DNA of 64,000 nucleotides, from contig NZ_BONZ01000055.1 in assembly GCF_016862975.1 (NCBI RefSeq), positions 62,001 through 126,000 of the forward strand, given 5' to 3'. The notes beneath the pieces were generated by a model that saw only the letters and a list, made by a program, of their open reading frames with translations, had not been told where the DNA came from and did not search any database. Every line of letters starts with the position of its first letter. The stretch's first letter is position 1. Below, piece after piece: positions 1 through 9,415 of the stretch. The stretch is from Rugosimonospora africana. GTDB lineage: Bacteria; Actinomycetota; Actinomycetes; Mycobacteriales; Micromonosporaceae. A program made the position numbers and the translations under genes.

Positions 1-2
1 CC

Positions 3-2459
3 CGGGCGGCGCGGCAGCGGCCCGCGCGCTCGCCCGCCCCGGCCGAGCAGGATGCCGGGCGCGGCACCACCGGACCGGTGCTCCTGCTCATCCACGGCAA
101 GCCCGGGGTCGGCAAGAGCGCGCTCGCCCTGGAGCTGGGCCGGCGGCTGGCCAGCGAGTACCCGCACGGGCAGGTGTACGCGAACCTCGGTACCCTGCGC
201 GACGCCCGTACCCCACGGGAGATCCTCGGCATCCTGCTGAAGGCGCTCGGCTGGCCGGAGGGGGAGATCCCGTCCCAGACGGTGGAGTGCGCGAAGATCT
301 TCCGTTCGCTGACCACCAAGCGCCGGGTGCTCTTCGTGCTCGACGCGGCCCGCCAGCCGGACCAGGTGCTGGAGGTGCTCCCGGCCGACCCGCGCTCCGC
401 GGTCATCGTGACCAGCCGACGAGACTTCGGTACCGACCTCGGTGTGCCCTCGTACCCGCTGGACGTCCCCGATCCGGACGAGGCCATCGCGATCCTGCGC
501 TCGGCCAGCGACACCGACGACGGCACCCGGCCGGAGTGTGCCGCGCAGATCGTCCAGGCGTGTGGTGCGCTGCCGCTGGCGATCCGGGCGGCGGCCGAGC
601 GGGTCAACCCGGGCGGTGCCGAGCTGTGCCACGTCGCCGGCCTGCTCACGCCGCCCGCGTCCCGGCTGAGCTGGCTGGAACGCCCGGACATCAGCGTGGT
701 GGAGCGCATCGCCAGCGAGTACGACCGCCTGCTGGACCAGGAGAAGCGCGCCCTGCAGCTGCTGACCCTCATCGACTCGCCGACGTTCGTGCCGTGGGTG
801 CTGGCACCCCTGCTGGGCGTTGCGTCCTCAGAGGCGGAAAACCTGGTCGCCCAGTTGGGCGCGGCGCAGATGCTGGACAACGTCCGGCGCGACGAGGCGA
901 CCGGCCTGGCCCGCTACTCGTTCCACCCGCTGGTCCGGCTGTTCGCAGAGGCGAAGCTGGACGACGAGGTCAGCTCCGACGAGCGCGCCGAGGCCCGGCG
1001 CCGGCTCGACGAGGCGTACCGCGAGGTGGTGATGGGGGTACTCGCGCGGGTCGATCCGACGTTCTGGCTGCCGCCACCGACGCCCAAGTACCTGAAGCCG
1101 CACAGCAACGTCCCGCGCCGGCTCGCCGCGGACCCGCATCCCTGGATCCGCGCCGAGTACCGCAACCTGCTCCGCTGCATCGAACTGTCCCATGTGGACG
1201 AATCGGCGCTGTGCTGGCGGATCGCCGCGCAGCTGGACGGCTGCGTACCCGACGAGCTGCGGCCCGACGCGAGCCTCCGCGCGTACGACCTGGCCATCAA
1301 GGCGGCCCGCAGCGACCACAACGACCTCGGCCTGATCCAGGTGCTGCTGGCCAAGGGCACGTTCCTCAACGGGGTCGAGTGCTACCAGGAGGGGCGGGAA
1401 GTGCTGGACGAGGTCGTCGACCGGGCCCGGCAGCTGCGTCGGGGCGACGACCGGCACAAGGCTCAGGAGGGTGCCCGGATGGAGGTGCTCGCGCGGCGCA
1501 AGATTGGCGAGGCGTACCTGCAGATGGGTGCGTACGAGAAGGCCGACAGAGCGTTCCGCGTCGCGTACACGGCCGCGGCCGCCAGCGGTGAGGAGACCGA
1601 GCGGCGGCTGGTCCGGCTGCTGCTCGCGGAGACCCGGCAGGTGGACAGCCCGGACCCGGACGAGCTGGACGCGGGTGGCAGCGACTCCAGCCGGTTCCGG
1701 GCCGTCCTCGGTTCGGCGGAGGCGACCCGGCGCCGCCACGAGTGGGGACAGGCCAGCGAGTACCTGGCCCGGGCGCTGGAACTCAGCGACGACGACGCGC
1801 AGCGCGAGGCGACCGTGCGGTACCGGATGGCCCGGCTCAACCTCGACTGGCACCTGCACGAGCACGGCTGGCCGTACGGGCCGTCCGCCGCCCCGGCCGG
1901 CGGCACGCCCAGCGAGTTCTCGCTCGCCGACCACGCGGTACGGCACGCCGCCGAGGCCGTGCTGATCTTCCGTCGTACCGGCAACAAGATCGGCGAGGTT
2001 CGCGCGCACTGCATGCTGACCCGGGCACTGCTGGCGGCCGGCCACCGGGTCGAGGCCCAGCGGGTAGGGCACGCCGCCGAGCAGGAGCTGGAGACGATCG
2101 ACCCGCAGGTCGCCGGCCGGGCGCTCGGGCCGTTGACGGCGCGGGTCTGGCGCGCCATGGGGGACATGCTGCTGTGCCACGGCGACGTGGTGAACGGCCG
2201 GCGCCGGCTGATGCAGGCGGCCACACTGTTCGGCCAGGAGCACGACTGGGCGGCCCAGACGGAGGCGCTGCGCCGGTTGCGCGACGTGCCGTGGGCCGCG
2301 GACTCCTCGGCCGCGCACGAGCACCTGGTGCCGGCCGGGCCGCCGATCCGCGGGTACGCCGAGGAGCCACCGTCCGCGGGTGGGCGCGGTCCGGTCACCG
2401 TACCGCCGGCGGGTCGCCAGCCACCCCGGCAGTCGTCGCCGCCCGCGCGCCCGCGCTGA
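3..2459 (+). CDS. NB-ARC/TPR STAND-type ATPase regulator, 5' end cut off
   Basis: The reading frame is open to the left edge, so the true start and any N-terminal DNA-binding or effector domain lie outside the window; the GTG at 78 is only the first in-window start. A P-loop GKPGVGKSA is encoded near position 100 and a Walker B-like RVLFVLDAA near 328, followed by a TSRR sensor motif and winged-helix-like segment (YSFHPLVRLFAEAKL). The second half is helical TPR-like repeats, as in the ATPase and sensor parts of SARP/AfsR-type actinobacterial regulators. It probably works as a cytoplasmic nucleotide switch controlling transcription or signalling; the ligand is unknown. The last 45 residues are Pro/Arg-rich and look unstructured. 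Confidence 0.8.
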   Translation, partial: RAARQRPARSPAPAEQDAGRGTTGPVLLLIHGKPGVGKSALALELGRRLASEYPHGQVYANLGTLRDARTPREILGILLKALGWPEGEIPSQTVECAKIFRSLTTKRRVLFVLDAARQPDQVLEVLPADPRSAVIVTSRRDFGTDLGVPSYPLDVPDPDEAIAILRSASDTDDGTRPECAAQIVQACGALPLAIRAAAERVNPGGAELCHVAGLLTPPASRLSWLERPDISVVERIASEYDRLLDQEKRALQLLTLIDSPTFVPWVLAPLLGVASSEAENLVAQLGAAQMLDNVRRDEATGLARYSFHPLVRLFAEAKLDDEVSSDERAEARRRLDEAYREVVMGVLARVDPTFWLPPPTPKYLKPHSNVPRRLAADPHPWIRAEYRNLLRCIELSHVDESALCWRIAAQLDGCVPDELRPDASLRAYDLAIKAARSDHNDLGLIQVLLAKGTFLNGVECYQEGREVLDEVVDRARQLRRGDDRHKAQEGARMEVLARRKIGEAYLQMGAYEKADRAFRVAYTAAAASGEETERRLVRLLLAETRQVDSPDPDELDAGGSDSSRFRAVLGSAEATRRRHEWGQASEYLARALELSDDDAQREATVRYRMARLNLDWHLHEHGWPYGPSAAPAGGTPSEFSLADHAVRHAAEAVLIFRRTGNKIGEVRAHCMLTRALLAAGHRVEAQRVGHAAEQELETIDPQVAGRALGPLTARVWRAMGDMLLCHGDVVNGRRRLMQAATLFGQEHDWAAQTEALRRLRDVPWAADSSAAHEHLVPAGPPIRGYAEEPPSAGGRGPVTVPPAGRQPPRQSSPPARPR

Positions 2460-2573
2460 GTCCCGGGCCGGCGCCGGGTCTCGGGCCCGCGCTCAAGCCG
2501 CGGACCGGCCGCCGCCCCGCCTCCGGCCGCCGCCCCGCCTTCGGCCGGGCGCTCAGCCTTCGGCCAGCATTGG

Positions 2574-3428
2574 TCAGGCGAGCGCGGCCTGCACGCAGCC
2601 CCGGTTGATCCGGGTGCGCAGGGTGGGCTGGTCGGTGGTCGCCGGACCGCGAACCACGGCACCGTCGGCCAGCCGGAACGTGCTGCCGTGCCACGGACAC
2701 ACCACGCACGCGGACCCGTCGACCTGCACGACCTCGCCCTCGCCGAGCGGGCCGGTCTCGTGGCCGCAGCGCTCGACCATCGCGGTGACCGTGTCACCGG
2801 TGCGGCTGACCAGCACCGGAATCTCGCCGATGTGCGCCACCAGCTTCTGGTTGTCGCCGAGCGCCCGGAACTCGCACAGGTCGTGCCACCCCTCCGGGAT
2901 CTGCTGCTCGATCGGCGCGGCCTGGTTCACCCCGGCGGCGAACCGGTACACGATGTGGGCGCCGAGGTACCCGCCGAGACTGACCGCGCCCAGGCCGCCG
3001 TACGCGAGTTGCTTGCCCAGCCGATGGTTGCCGGTGAGCCGGGCGACCAGCGAGGCGCCGTAGAGGCCGACCCCGACAGCGTTGGCGACGGCGTGGACCA
3101 GGCCGACCCGGCGCGGCGCGGTCGCCAGGTCCGACCAGTCGTTCCAGCCCGCCGCGATGGCCGGTACCGCGCTGGCCGTACCCACCCCGACCAGCACCGT
3201 GGCGCAGGTCTCCATGCGGGGCAGCGCGTCCAGTACGGCGGCGCTGAACCAGGCGCCGATCGGCACCTGAACGATCGCGGGGTGCAGCGGATGGCCCAGC
3301 CACACGCCGTGCAGCGCGTCCCGTACCCGGCCCCGCAACCCCTCCTGCAGCTTGCGCTGCAACGGATCGCCCAGCCGATCCAGCTTGTTCGCCTTCTCCA
3401 GCCGCTCCAGCAGCCCGCGCCCTATCAT
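2574..3428 (-). CDS. Membrane Rieske [2Fe-2S] protein with DUF2231-like domain
   Basis: The 284-residue protein has two parts. Residues about 45-165 hold four hydrophobic segments, starting with the GHPLHPAIVQVPIGAW motif of the DUF2231 membrane family. Residues about 180-270 form a Rieske domain with the ligand set C221-x-H223 and C244-P-W-H247, so all four cluster ligands are present. Such fusions are common in actinobacteria and are thought to take part in membrane electron transfer; the partner is not known. The gene converges on the NB-ARC gene and is followed by a GC-rich stretch with a duplicated 18-bp unit. No oxygenase or cytochrome gene is nearby to suggest a substrate. Confidence 0.85.
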   Translation of the reverse strand: MIGRGLLERLEKANKLDRLGDPLQRKLQEGLRGRVRDALHGVWLGHPLHPAIVQVPIGAWFSAAVLDALPRMETCATVLVGVGTASAVPAIAAGWNDWSDLATAPRRVGLVHAVANAVGVGLYGASLVARLTGNHRLGKQLAYGGLGAVSLGGYLGAHIVYRFAAGVNQAAPIEQQIPEGWHDLCEFRALGDNQKLVAHIGEIPVLVSRTGDTVTAMVERCGHETGPLGEGEVVQVDGSACVVCPWHGSTFRLADGAVVRGPATTDQPTLRTRINRGCVQAALA

Positions 3429-3524
3429 GGCCCGGCTCTACCCCGGCCGGGGACGGGCAAACGACGAAACGGCGCATTCATCCCGGCGGGGCCGGATCCC
3501 GGCGAGCGGGTCGGGATCCGGCAC

Positions 3525-3548
3525 CGACCGGTCCGGCTCGGCGCGCCT
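3525..3548. repeat. Dispersed 24-bp GC-rich repeat, copy 1
   Basis: This shares the core TCCGGCTCGGCGCG and flanks with copies at 4340-4363 and 36291-36314, with only two or three mismatches across 24 bp. It lies in the gap between the HNH nuclease and Rieske genes. Only the copy at 4340 is part of a clear hairpin. Confidence 0.6.
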
Positions 3549-3565
3549 GGGCCGGTGCGCCTGGA

Positions 3566-3610
3566 GGTCGGGCCCTTCCGGGTCGGGCCCTTCCGGGTCC
3601 GGCCCTCTTA
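3566..3610. repeat. 15-bp tandem repeat in intergenic gap
   Basis: Two perfect copies of GGTCGGGCCCTTCCG (3566-3580 and 3581-3595) are followed by a diverged third copy. The array lies between the 3' end of the HNH nuclease gene and the start of the Rieske gene. Confidence 0.75.
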
Positions 3611-3663
3611 GGTCCGGCGCTTGTCGGTGGCGCGACGAGCCGGACAGCCGTAGGCCGCCTCCG

Positions 3664-4320
3664 TCAGCAGGTGCCGAGCATGCTGGTCAACGCGCTCTTC
3701 TCCGCGCTGGTGACGGTCAGCGCCCAGACGTACTTCACCCGCGTCCACATCCTCGCGTAGGTGCAGTAGTAGCTGGTCAGCGGCGGCTTCCATGCGTCCG
3801 GAGACTTGTCGCCCTTGGACTCGTTGACGTTGTCGGTCACCGCGATCAGCTGGGGATCGGTGAGGTCGTTCGCGAAGGACTCGCGCTTGGTGGTGGTCCA
3901 CGCCCAGGCGCCCGAAACCCAGGCGTTCTTGAGCGTGACGACGTGGTCGATGTCCAGGTCGGAGGCCGCCGTCCAGGTGGCCCCGTCGTACGGGCTGTGC
4001 CAGGTACCGGACGTCGCGGCACATGCCGAGCTGACCGTGACGCCGGTGCCGTCCCGCTTGAGTACGGTCTCCCGGGTGTCGCAGGTACCGGAGATGGTGT
4101 CCCAGGTCGGGAACAGATCACGGTCGTAGGTGGTTGTGTGAGTCCAGGCGGTGACGGTCAGGGCGGCCAGCTCGGATCGGGCCGTGGCCGCGCTGGGGAT
4201 GCCAGGCGGCGTAGCCTGGGCTCCGGCCGGGCTGACCAGCGTCAGCGCGGCGGTCAGCAGGGCCGCGGCGACGGTGGTCACCAGGGCCGGTGCGAGCGAT
4301 TTGGGCAGTCGACGGATCAC
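3664..4320 (-). CDS. Secreted HNH endonuclease family protein (GmrSD C-terminal/DUF1524-like)
   Basis: I chose the GTG at 4320 because a GGGAG ribosome-binding site lies six bases upstream and the protein then begins with a signal peptide (VIRRLPKSLAPALVTTVAAALLT) ending near ..AGAQA. The mature part contains the DIDHVV motif, with the catalytic-type His, and the downstream NVNESKGDKSPDAWKP segment typical of secreted actinobacterial HNH nucleases. Four Cys residues suggest two disulfides. It probably degrades extracellular DNA or RNA. The frame runs open further upstream, but that part has no signal peptide and lies in a repeat-containing region, so I left it out. Confidence 0.8.
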   Translation of the reverse strand: MIRRLPKSLAPALVTTVAAALLTAALTLVSPAGAQATPPGIPSAATARSELAALTVTAWTHTTTYDRDLFPTWDTISGTCDTRETVLKRDGTGVTVSSACAATSGTWHSPYDGATWTAASDLDIDHVVTLKNAWVSGAWAWTTTKRESFANDLTDPQLIAVTDNVNESKGDKSPDAWKPPLTSYYCTYARMWTRVKYVWALTVTSAEKSALTSMLGTC

Positions 4321-4712
4321 GCGGGCTCCCAGGGTTGTTCGACTGGTCCGGCTCGGCGCGTCTAACGCCGCGCCGCGACCCGGACCGGTCGTCGACCAGC
4401 ACGGTTCGGCGCGGCTGGCGCCGGGCGGAGACCCGGGCCGGGCGCCGGTCGGTTGATCCAGATCGTGCAATGTAAATGCTTCGCTGACCTGTCGACCGGA
4501 TGAACACTGGTGCGGCCGGGGGCGACGTCTTGAGTCCGTCATGGATCATGACGGGCGAGGTGCGCGGGTACGCTGTCGGGCACACCACCCGCGCATTCCG
4601 TGTGGGGTCCCGCTTCATGTCGGACCCGCCGGATAGGCTCGTTGCCGTGCCTGGCCCGCACCCGGCGCCATCGCACGCGCACCATCCATACAAGATCGGG
4701 GAGAACCGCACG
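4321..4712. other. Gene-free divergent region before parE
   Basis: This 392-bp stretch separates the HNH nuclease start from the parE start. It holds the palindromic repeat at 4340-4390 and presumably both promoters. I could not fix -10 and -35 boxes with confidence. Confidence 0.5.
4340..4363. repeat. Dispersed 24-bp GC-rich repeat, copy 2, in a hairpin
   Basis: This second copy of the TCCGGCTCGGCGCG repeat forms the left arm of an imperfect inverted repeat reaching to about 4390, where the right arm ends CCCGGACCGGTC. It lies 20 bp upstream of the HNH nuclease start, in the divergent promoter region, so it may act on mRNA or be a REP-like element. Confidence 0.6.
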
Positions 4713-6776
4713 GTGACCGCCCAGCCGGAGACCAAGTCCCTGTACGGGGCCGACGACCTTACCCACCTTGAGGGCCTGGACGCGGTCCGCAAGCGGCCGG
4801 GCATGTACATCGGCTCGACCGACAGTCGTGGCGTGAATCACCTCGTCAACGAGATCCTGGACAACGCGACCGACGAGGGCGTCGCGGGCTTCGCGACGCA
4901 CATCGAGGTCACGCTGCACGCGGACGGTTCCGTCCAGGTCGACGACGATGGCCGGGGCATCCCCACCGGCATCAACGCAAAATCGGGCATTTCGGGCGTC
5001 GAGCTGGTTCTGACCCGTTTGCACGCCGGTGGCAAGTTCGGCGGCTCCGGCTACAAGACCTCCGGTGGTCTGCACGGCGTCGGCGCCTCGGCGGTCAACG
5101 CCCTGTCCCGGCGCTTCGAGGTGACCGTGCGGCAGTCCGGCAAGGTTCACGAGATGTCGTTCCAGCACGGGGTTCCGGGGGTGTTCCAGGGCACCGGCCG
5201 CTCCGAGCGGTTCACGCCGCAGCCGGGCCTGCGCGTCGCCCGCCGGATGCGGCGCGGCGAGTCGTCGGGCACCTCGGTGCGCTACTGGTACGACCCCCGC
5301 TACTTCGAGTCCGGCGCCGCGCTCGACGTCGAGGCCGTGCGCACCAAGCTGCGCAACACCGCCTTCCTCGTGCCCGGCGTCGGCTACGTTCTGCGCGACG
5401 AGACCCAGGACCCGGCGACCGAGGAGAAGTTCCACTTCCCCGACGGCCTCACCGACATGGTGGAGTTCCTGTCGCCGTCCGGTGAGCGTGCCGTCTCCGG
5501 CACCCTGATGGTCACCGGCGAGGGCACATACAAGGAAAACGCCGCCGACGAAAACGGCGTGATGCGTGCCAACGTCGAGCGCCGCGCGGAGATCGAGGTC
5601 GCGTTCCGCTGGGGCACCGGCTACGAGCGCACCGTCGAGTCGTTCACCAACACGATCCGCAACGTCCACGGCGGCACGCACCGCAAGGGGTTCGAGCGGG
5701 CCCTGGTGCGGTCCCTGGTCGACGCCGTTCGCAACGCCCGCGGCCTGCTGCGCGCGAAGGAGGAGCCGCCGGTCCTCGACGACATCCTTGAGGGCATGAC
5801 CGCGGTCATCCACGTGCGCCTGCCGGAGCCGCAGTTCACCTCGCAGACCAAGGACGAGCTGTCCACCGCCGGCATCACCAAGGTGATGCAGTCGATCGTG
5901 GAGCAGCAGGTCAAGGCGTGGATCGACAACCGTAAGACCAAGGCCGAGGCGAACACGGTCCTCCAGAAGATCGTGGACGCCGCCCGGGTACGGTTGACTC
6001 AGAAGCAGCAGAAGGACGCCGCCCGGCGCAAGACCGCCCTGGAGGGCGCGTCGATGCCGCCGAAGCTGGTGGACTGCCGCTCGACCGGGGTGCAGCGCAG
6101 CGAGTTGTTCATCGTCGAGGGTGACAGCGCGCTGGGCACCGCCCGGCTGGCCCGCTCCTCGGAGTACCAGGCGCTGCTGCCCATCCGCGGCAAGATCCTC
6201 AACGTCCAGAAGGCCAGCCTCCAGCAGGTCCTCGACAATGCGGAGTGCTCGGCGATCGTGCAGGTGCTGGGCGCCGGCTCGGGGCGCACCTTCGACTCCG
6301 CCTCGTTGCGCTACGGCCGGGTGCTGCTCATGGCCGACGCCGACGTCGACGGATCACACATCCGGACCCTGCTGATCACGCTGTTCGCGAAGTACATGCG
6401 CCCGCTCATCGAAGAGGGCCGGCTGTATGCCGCGGTACCGCCGCTTCACAAGATCATCACCAAGGGGCGCAACCCGGAGACCATCTACACCTACAGCCAG
6501 GCGGAGATGGAGAGCTTGGTCACCCGGCTGGAGAAGGCGGGCAGGCAGGTGGTGAGCCCGATCCCTCGGTTCAAGGGTCTCGGCGAGATGGACGCGGACG
6601 AGTTGTGGGAGACCACGATGAATCCGGCCACCCGCGCCGTCCGGCGGATCACCATGGGCGACGCCGACGCCGCCCAGGCGACGCTCGACCTGCTCATGGG
6701 GGAGAAGGTCGAGCCGCGCAAGAACTGGCTCATCGACTCGGCCAGCCGAGTCGACCAGGCGACGATCGATGCCTGA
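4713..6776 (+). CDS. parE: DNA topoisomerase IV subunit B
   Basis: The ATPase subunit of a type IIA topoisomerase. I start it at the GTG at 4713, ten bases after GGGGAG, giving 687 residues and the usual ParE beginning (LEGLDAVRKRPGMYIGST). The GHKL ATPase has NEILDNATDEG. The TOPRIM domain starts with EGDSA (E469) and has the metal-binding DADVD (D542, D544, D546), followed by the PRFKGLGEM C-terminal signature. EGDSALGTARLARS rather than the gyrase-type EGDSAGGSAK supports topoisomerase IV over GyrB. It acts with ParC, encoded 40 bp downstream, to decatenate chromosomes. A second gyrase remains a weaker alternative. The frame extends upstream to 4500 without a good start. Confidence 0.9.
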   Translation: MTAQPETKSLYGADDLTHLEGLDAVRKRPGMYIGSTDSRGVNHLVNEILDNATDEGVAGFATHIEVTLHADGSVQVDDDGRGIPTGINAKSGISGVELVLTRLHAGGKFGGSGYKTSGGLHGVGASAVNALSRRFEVTVRQSGKVHEMSFQHGVPGVFQGTGRSERFTPQPGLRVARRMRRGESSGTSVRYWYDPRYFESGAALDVEAVRTKLRNTAFLVPGVGYVLRDETQDPATEEKFHFPDGLTDMVEFLSPSGERAVSGTLMVTGEGTYKENAADENGVMRANVERRAEIEVAFRWGTGYERTVESFTNTIRNVHGGTHRKGFERALVRSLVDAVRNARGLLRAKEEPPVLDDILEGMTAVIHVRLPEPQFTSQTKDELSTAGITKVMQSIVEQQVKAWIDNRKTKAEANTVLQKIVDAARVRLTQKQQKDAARRKTALEGASMPPKLVDCRSTGVQRSELFIVEGDSALGTARLARSSEYQALLPIRGKILNVQKASLQQVLDNAECSAIVQVLGAGSGRTFDSASLRYGRVLLMADADVDGSHIRTLLITLFAKYMRPLIEEGRLYAAVPPLHKIITKGRNPETIYTYSQAEMESLVTRLEKAGRQVVSPIPRFKGLGEMDADELWETTMNPATRAVRRITMGDADAAQATLDLLMGEKVEPRKNWLIDSASRVDQATIDA

Positions 6777-6816
6777 TCCGGAACGCAAGCTCGCACGTCA
6801 AGGAGAGCACTGAGCA

Positions 6817-9345
6817 ATGGCACGCAACAGGGGTGCGCAGTCGAAGGTCGACCTGTCCGCCTTCGACCGGGCGGGAGCGCGGGTCCTGGACAACCCGCTG
6901 GTCACCGAGGTCGAGGACTCCTACCTGGAGTACGCGTTCTCGGTCATCCACTCCCGGGCGCTGCCGGACGCGCGTGACGGTCTCAAGCCGGTGCACCGGC
7001 GGATCCTGTACTCGATGAGCGAGCAGGGGCACCGCCCCGACCGCGCGCACGTGAAGTCGGCCCGGGTCGTCGGTGACGTCATGGGTAAGTACCACCCGCA
7101 CGGCGACGGCGCGATCTACGACGCGATGGTCCGCATGGCGCAGGACTTCTCGCTGAACGCCCCGCTGATCGACGGGCACGGAAACTTCGGCTCCCCGGAC
7201 GACGGGCCGGCCGCGTCCCGGTACACCGAGGCGCGGATGTCCCGCGAGGCGATGCTGCTGGTCTCGGAGCTGGGCGAGGGCACGGTCGACTTCCGGCCGA
7301 ACTACGACGGATCGCTGACCGAGCCGAGCGTGCTCCCGGCGGCCTTCCCGAACCTGCTGGTCAACGGCACCTCGGGGATCGCGGTCGGGATGGCCACCAA
7401 CATGATTCCGCACAACCTCGGCGAGGTGGTCGCGGCCACGCGCTGGCTGATCCGGCACCCGACCGCGACGCTCGACAAGCTGATGGAGTTCGTCCCGGGG
7501 CCGGATCTGCCGACCGGCGGCATGCTGCTGGGTCTCGACGAGGTCCGCAAGGCATACGAGACCGGCCGCGGCGTGGTACGGATGCGTGCCCGGGTCGAGA
7601 TCGGGCCTTTGGAGGGCAGCCGCAACCGGCAGGCCATCACGGTGACCGAGCTGCCGTACGGCGTCGGTGCCGAGAAGATCATCGAGGCGGTCAGCGAGGA
7701 GGTCCGCGGCCGGGCGATCGTCTCCGGCCCCCGTAAGGGCCAGCGGCAGGCCGCACGGTTGCAGGGCATCGCTGACATCAAGGACCTGACCGACCGGGAA
7801 AATGGCACCCGGGTGGTCATCGAGTGCAAGGTCGGCGTAAACCCGCAGGCGCTGCTCGCAGACCTGTACCGGCTCACTCCGCTGGAGCAGTCGTTCGGTG
7901 TGAACAATCTGGTACTGGTGGACGGCCAGCCGCAGACGCTGGGCCTCAAGGCGCTGCTCGAAGTGTTCCTGGCCCACCGGTACGAGGTGGTCACCCGGCG
8001 CAGCTCATACCGCCGCCAGAAGCGGCAGGAGCGGCTGCACCTGGTCGACGGCCTGCTCATCGCGCTGCTGAACATCGACAAGGTGGTGCGGCTGATCCGG
8101 GAGAGCGAGACCGCGCAGGCCGCCAAAGACGGCCTCATGCGGCGGTTCAAGCTCACCGACGTCCAGGCCACGTACATTCTCGACACCCCGCTGCGGCGGC
8201 TGACCAAGTACGACCGGCTGGAGCTGGAGGCCGAGCAAAATCGGCTGCGCGACGAGATCGCCGCGTTGTCCCGGATCCTCGACGACGAGAACGTACTCAA
8301 GAAGGTCGTCTCCGACGAACTTGCCGCGGTGGTCAAGGAGTTCGACGCGCCCCGGAGCACCACTCTGATCGACGGCGACCTCAAGGAGGTTCTCGCCGCG
8401 TCCGCGCCGGCCGGCCCGCTGGAGGTCGAGGACGATCCGTGCCAGGTGATCCTGTCCGCGACCGGCCTGGTCGCGCGGACCGCTGCCGAGTCCGAGGAGG
8501 CCCGCGAGGGTCGGCGGCGCAGCGGCCGGATCAAGCACGATGCGGTACGGGCGCTCGTCCACGCCACCGCCCGCGGTCAGGTACTGCTGGTGACGAACAC
8601 CGGTCGGGCGTTCAAGACCGACGTGCTGCCGCTGCCGGTGCTGCCCGAGCAGTCCGGCACGGTGTCGGTGCGCGGTGGCATGTCCGCCTCGGAACTCGTA
8701 CCGCTGCAGCCGGGGGAGAAGGTCATCGGTCTCGCGCCACTCGGCGAGCAGGCCGCCGGTTCCCCGGGGCTCGCGGTGGGCACCCGGCACGGCGTGGTGA
8801 AGGTCGTCGCGCCGGAGTGGCCGGTCCGCTCGGACGAGTTCGAGGTCATCGGTCTCAAGGCGGGCGACGAGGTGATCGGCGCGACCTGGTTGGTCGACGG
8901 CTCCGAGACCCTGGCATTCGTCGCGTCGGACGCGTCGTTGCTGCGGTTCGCCGCGACGCTGGTCCGGCCCCAGGGGCTCAAGGGTGGCGGCATGGCCGGC
9001 ATCAACCTCGGCGCGAACACGCAGGCGATGTTCTTCGGCGCGATCCGTACGGACGATCCGCAGCACGGCGAGCCGATGGTGGTCACGTCGACCGGGCAGA
9101 GCGTGAAGGTCACCCCGTTCGCCGGGTACCCGGCGAAGGGCCGCGCCACCGGCGGCGTCCGCGCCCACCGCTTCCTCAAGGGCGAGGACGCCCTGACGGT
9201 GGCCTGGATCGGACCGCGACCGGCCGGGGCGACCAACACCGGTGACCCGGTCGAGCTGCCCGCCGAGGACGCACGCCGGGACGGTTCCGGCACACCGGTG
9301 AACGGGCGCCTCGCGCTCGTCGGCCACGTCATCGAACGCGGCTGA
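6817..9345 (+). CDS. parC: DNA topoisomerase IV subunit A
   Basis: The DNA cleavage and rejoining subunit, 842 residues, starting at ATG after AAGGAGAGCAC. The breakage-reunion domain holds the catalytic tyrosine Y136 in [10 protein letters not shown]. The quinolone-pocket region reads [10 protein letters not shown], so the residue equivalent to E. coli GyrA Ser83 is Gly98, while the Asp87 position keeps Asp102. The C-terminal third (about 520-840) is the beta-pinwheel DNA-wrapping domain, without a clear gyrase GyrA box, which fits topoisomerase IV. It is co-transcribed with parE and followed by a strong hairpin at 9366-9397. Confidence 0.9.
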   Translation: MARNRGAQSKVDLSAFDRAGARVLDNPLVTEVEDSYLEYAFSVIHSRALPDARDGLKPVHRRILYSMSEQGHRPDRAHVKSARVVGDVMGKYHPHGDGAIYDAMVRMAQDFSLNAPLIDGHGNFGSPDDGPAASRYTEARMSREAMLLVSELGEGTVDFRPNYDGSLTEPSVLPAAFPNLLVNGTSGIAVGMATNMIPHNLGEVVAATRWLIRHPTATLDKLMEFVPGPDLPTGGMLLGLDEVRKAYETGRGVVRMRARVEIGPLEGSRNRQAITVTELPYGVGAEKIIEAVSEEVRGRAIVSGPRKGQRQAARLQGIADIKDLTDRENGTRVVIECKVGVNPQALLADLYRLTPLEQSFGVNNLVLVDGQPQTLGLKALLEVFLAHRYEVVTRRSSYRRQKRQERLHLVDGLLIALLNIDKVVRLIRESETAQAAKDGLMRRFKLTDVQATYILDTPLRRLTKYDRLELEAEQNRLRDEIAALSRILDDENVLKKVVSDELAAVVKEFDAPRSTTLIDGDLKEVLAASAPAGPLEVEDDPCQVILSATGLVARTAAESEEAREGRRRSGRIKHDAVRALVHATARGQVLLVTNTGRAFKTDVLPLPVLPEQSGTVSVRGGMSASELVPLQPGEKVIGLAPLGEQAAGSPGLAVGTRHGVVKVVAPEWPVRSDEFEVIGLKAGDEVIGATWLVDGSETLAFVASDASLLRFAATLVRPQGLKGGGMAGINLGANTQAMFFGAIRTDDPQHGEPMVVTSTGQSVKVTPFAGYPAKGRATGGVRAHRFLKGEDALTVAWIGPRPAGATNTGDPVELPAEDARRDGSGTPVNGRLALVGHVIERG

Positions 9346-9365
9346 CCCCGTCGAACCACGACAGC

Positions 9366-9397
9366 GACCGGCCCGGGCACCTGTGCCCGGGCCGGTC
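9366..9397. terminator. Bidirectional terminator between parC and the PL3 lyase gene
   Basis: Two perfect 14-bp arms (GACCGGCCCGGGCA and its complement) flank the loop CCTG. It lies 20 bp after the parC stop and 18 bp before the end of the convergent pectate lyase gene, so it can serve both. There is no T-tract, as is common in high-GC actinobacteria. Confidence 0.8.
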
Positions 9398-9415
9398 CGT
9401 CCGTGCGACGAGCGA

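Noticed and set aside
4713-9345. The topoisomerase pair as GyrB/GyrA
   Set aside because: TOPRIM sequence and lack of an evident GyrA box favour topoisomerase IV. The other gyrase genes usually lie near dnaA and recF, which are absent here.
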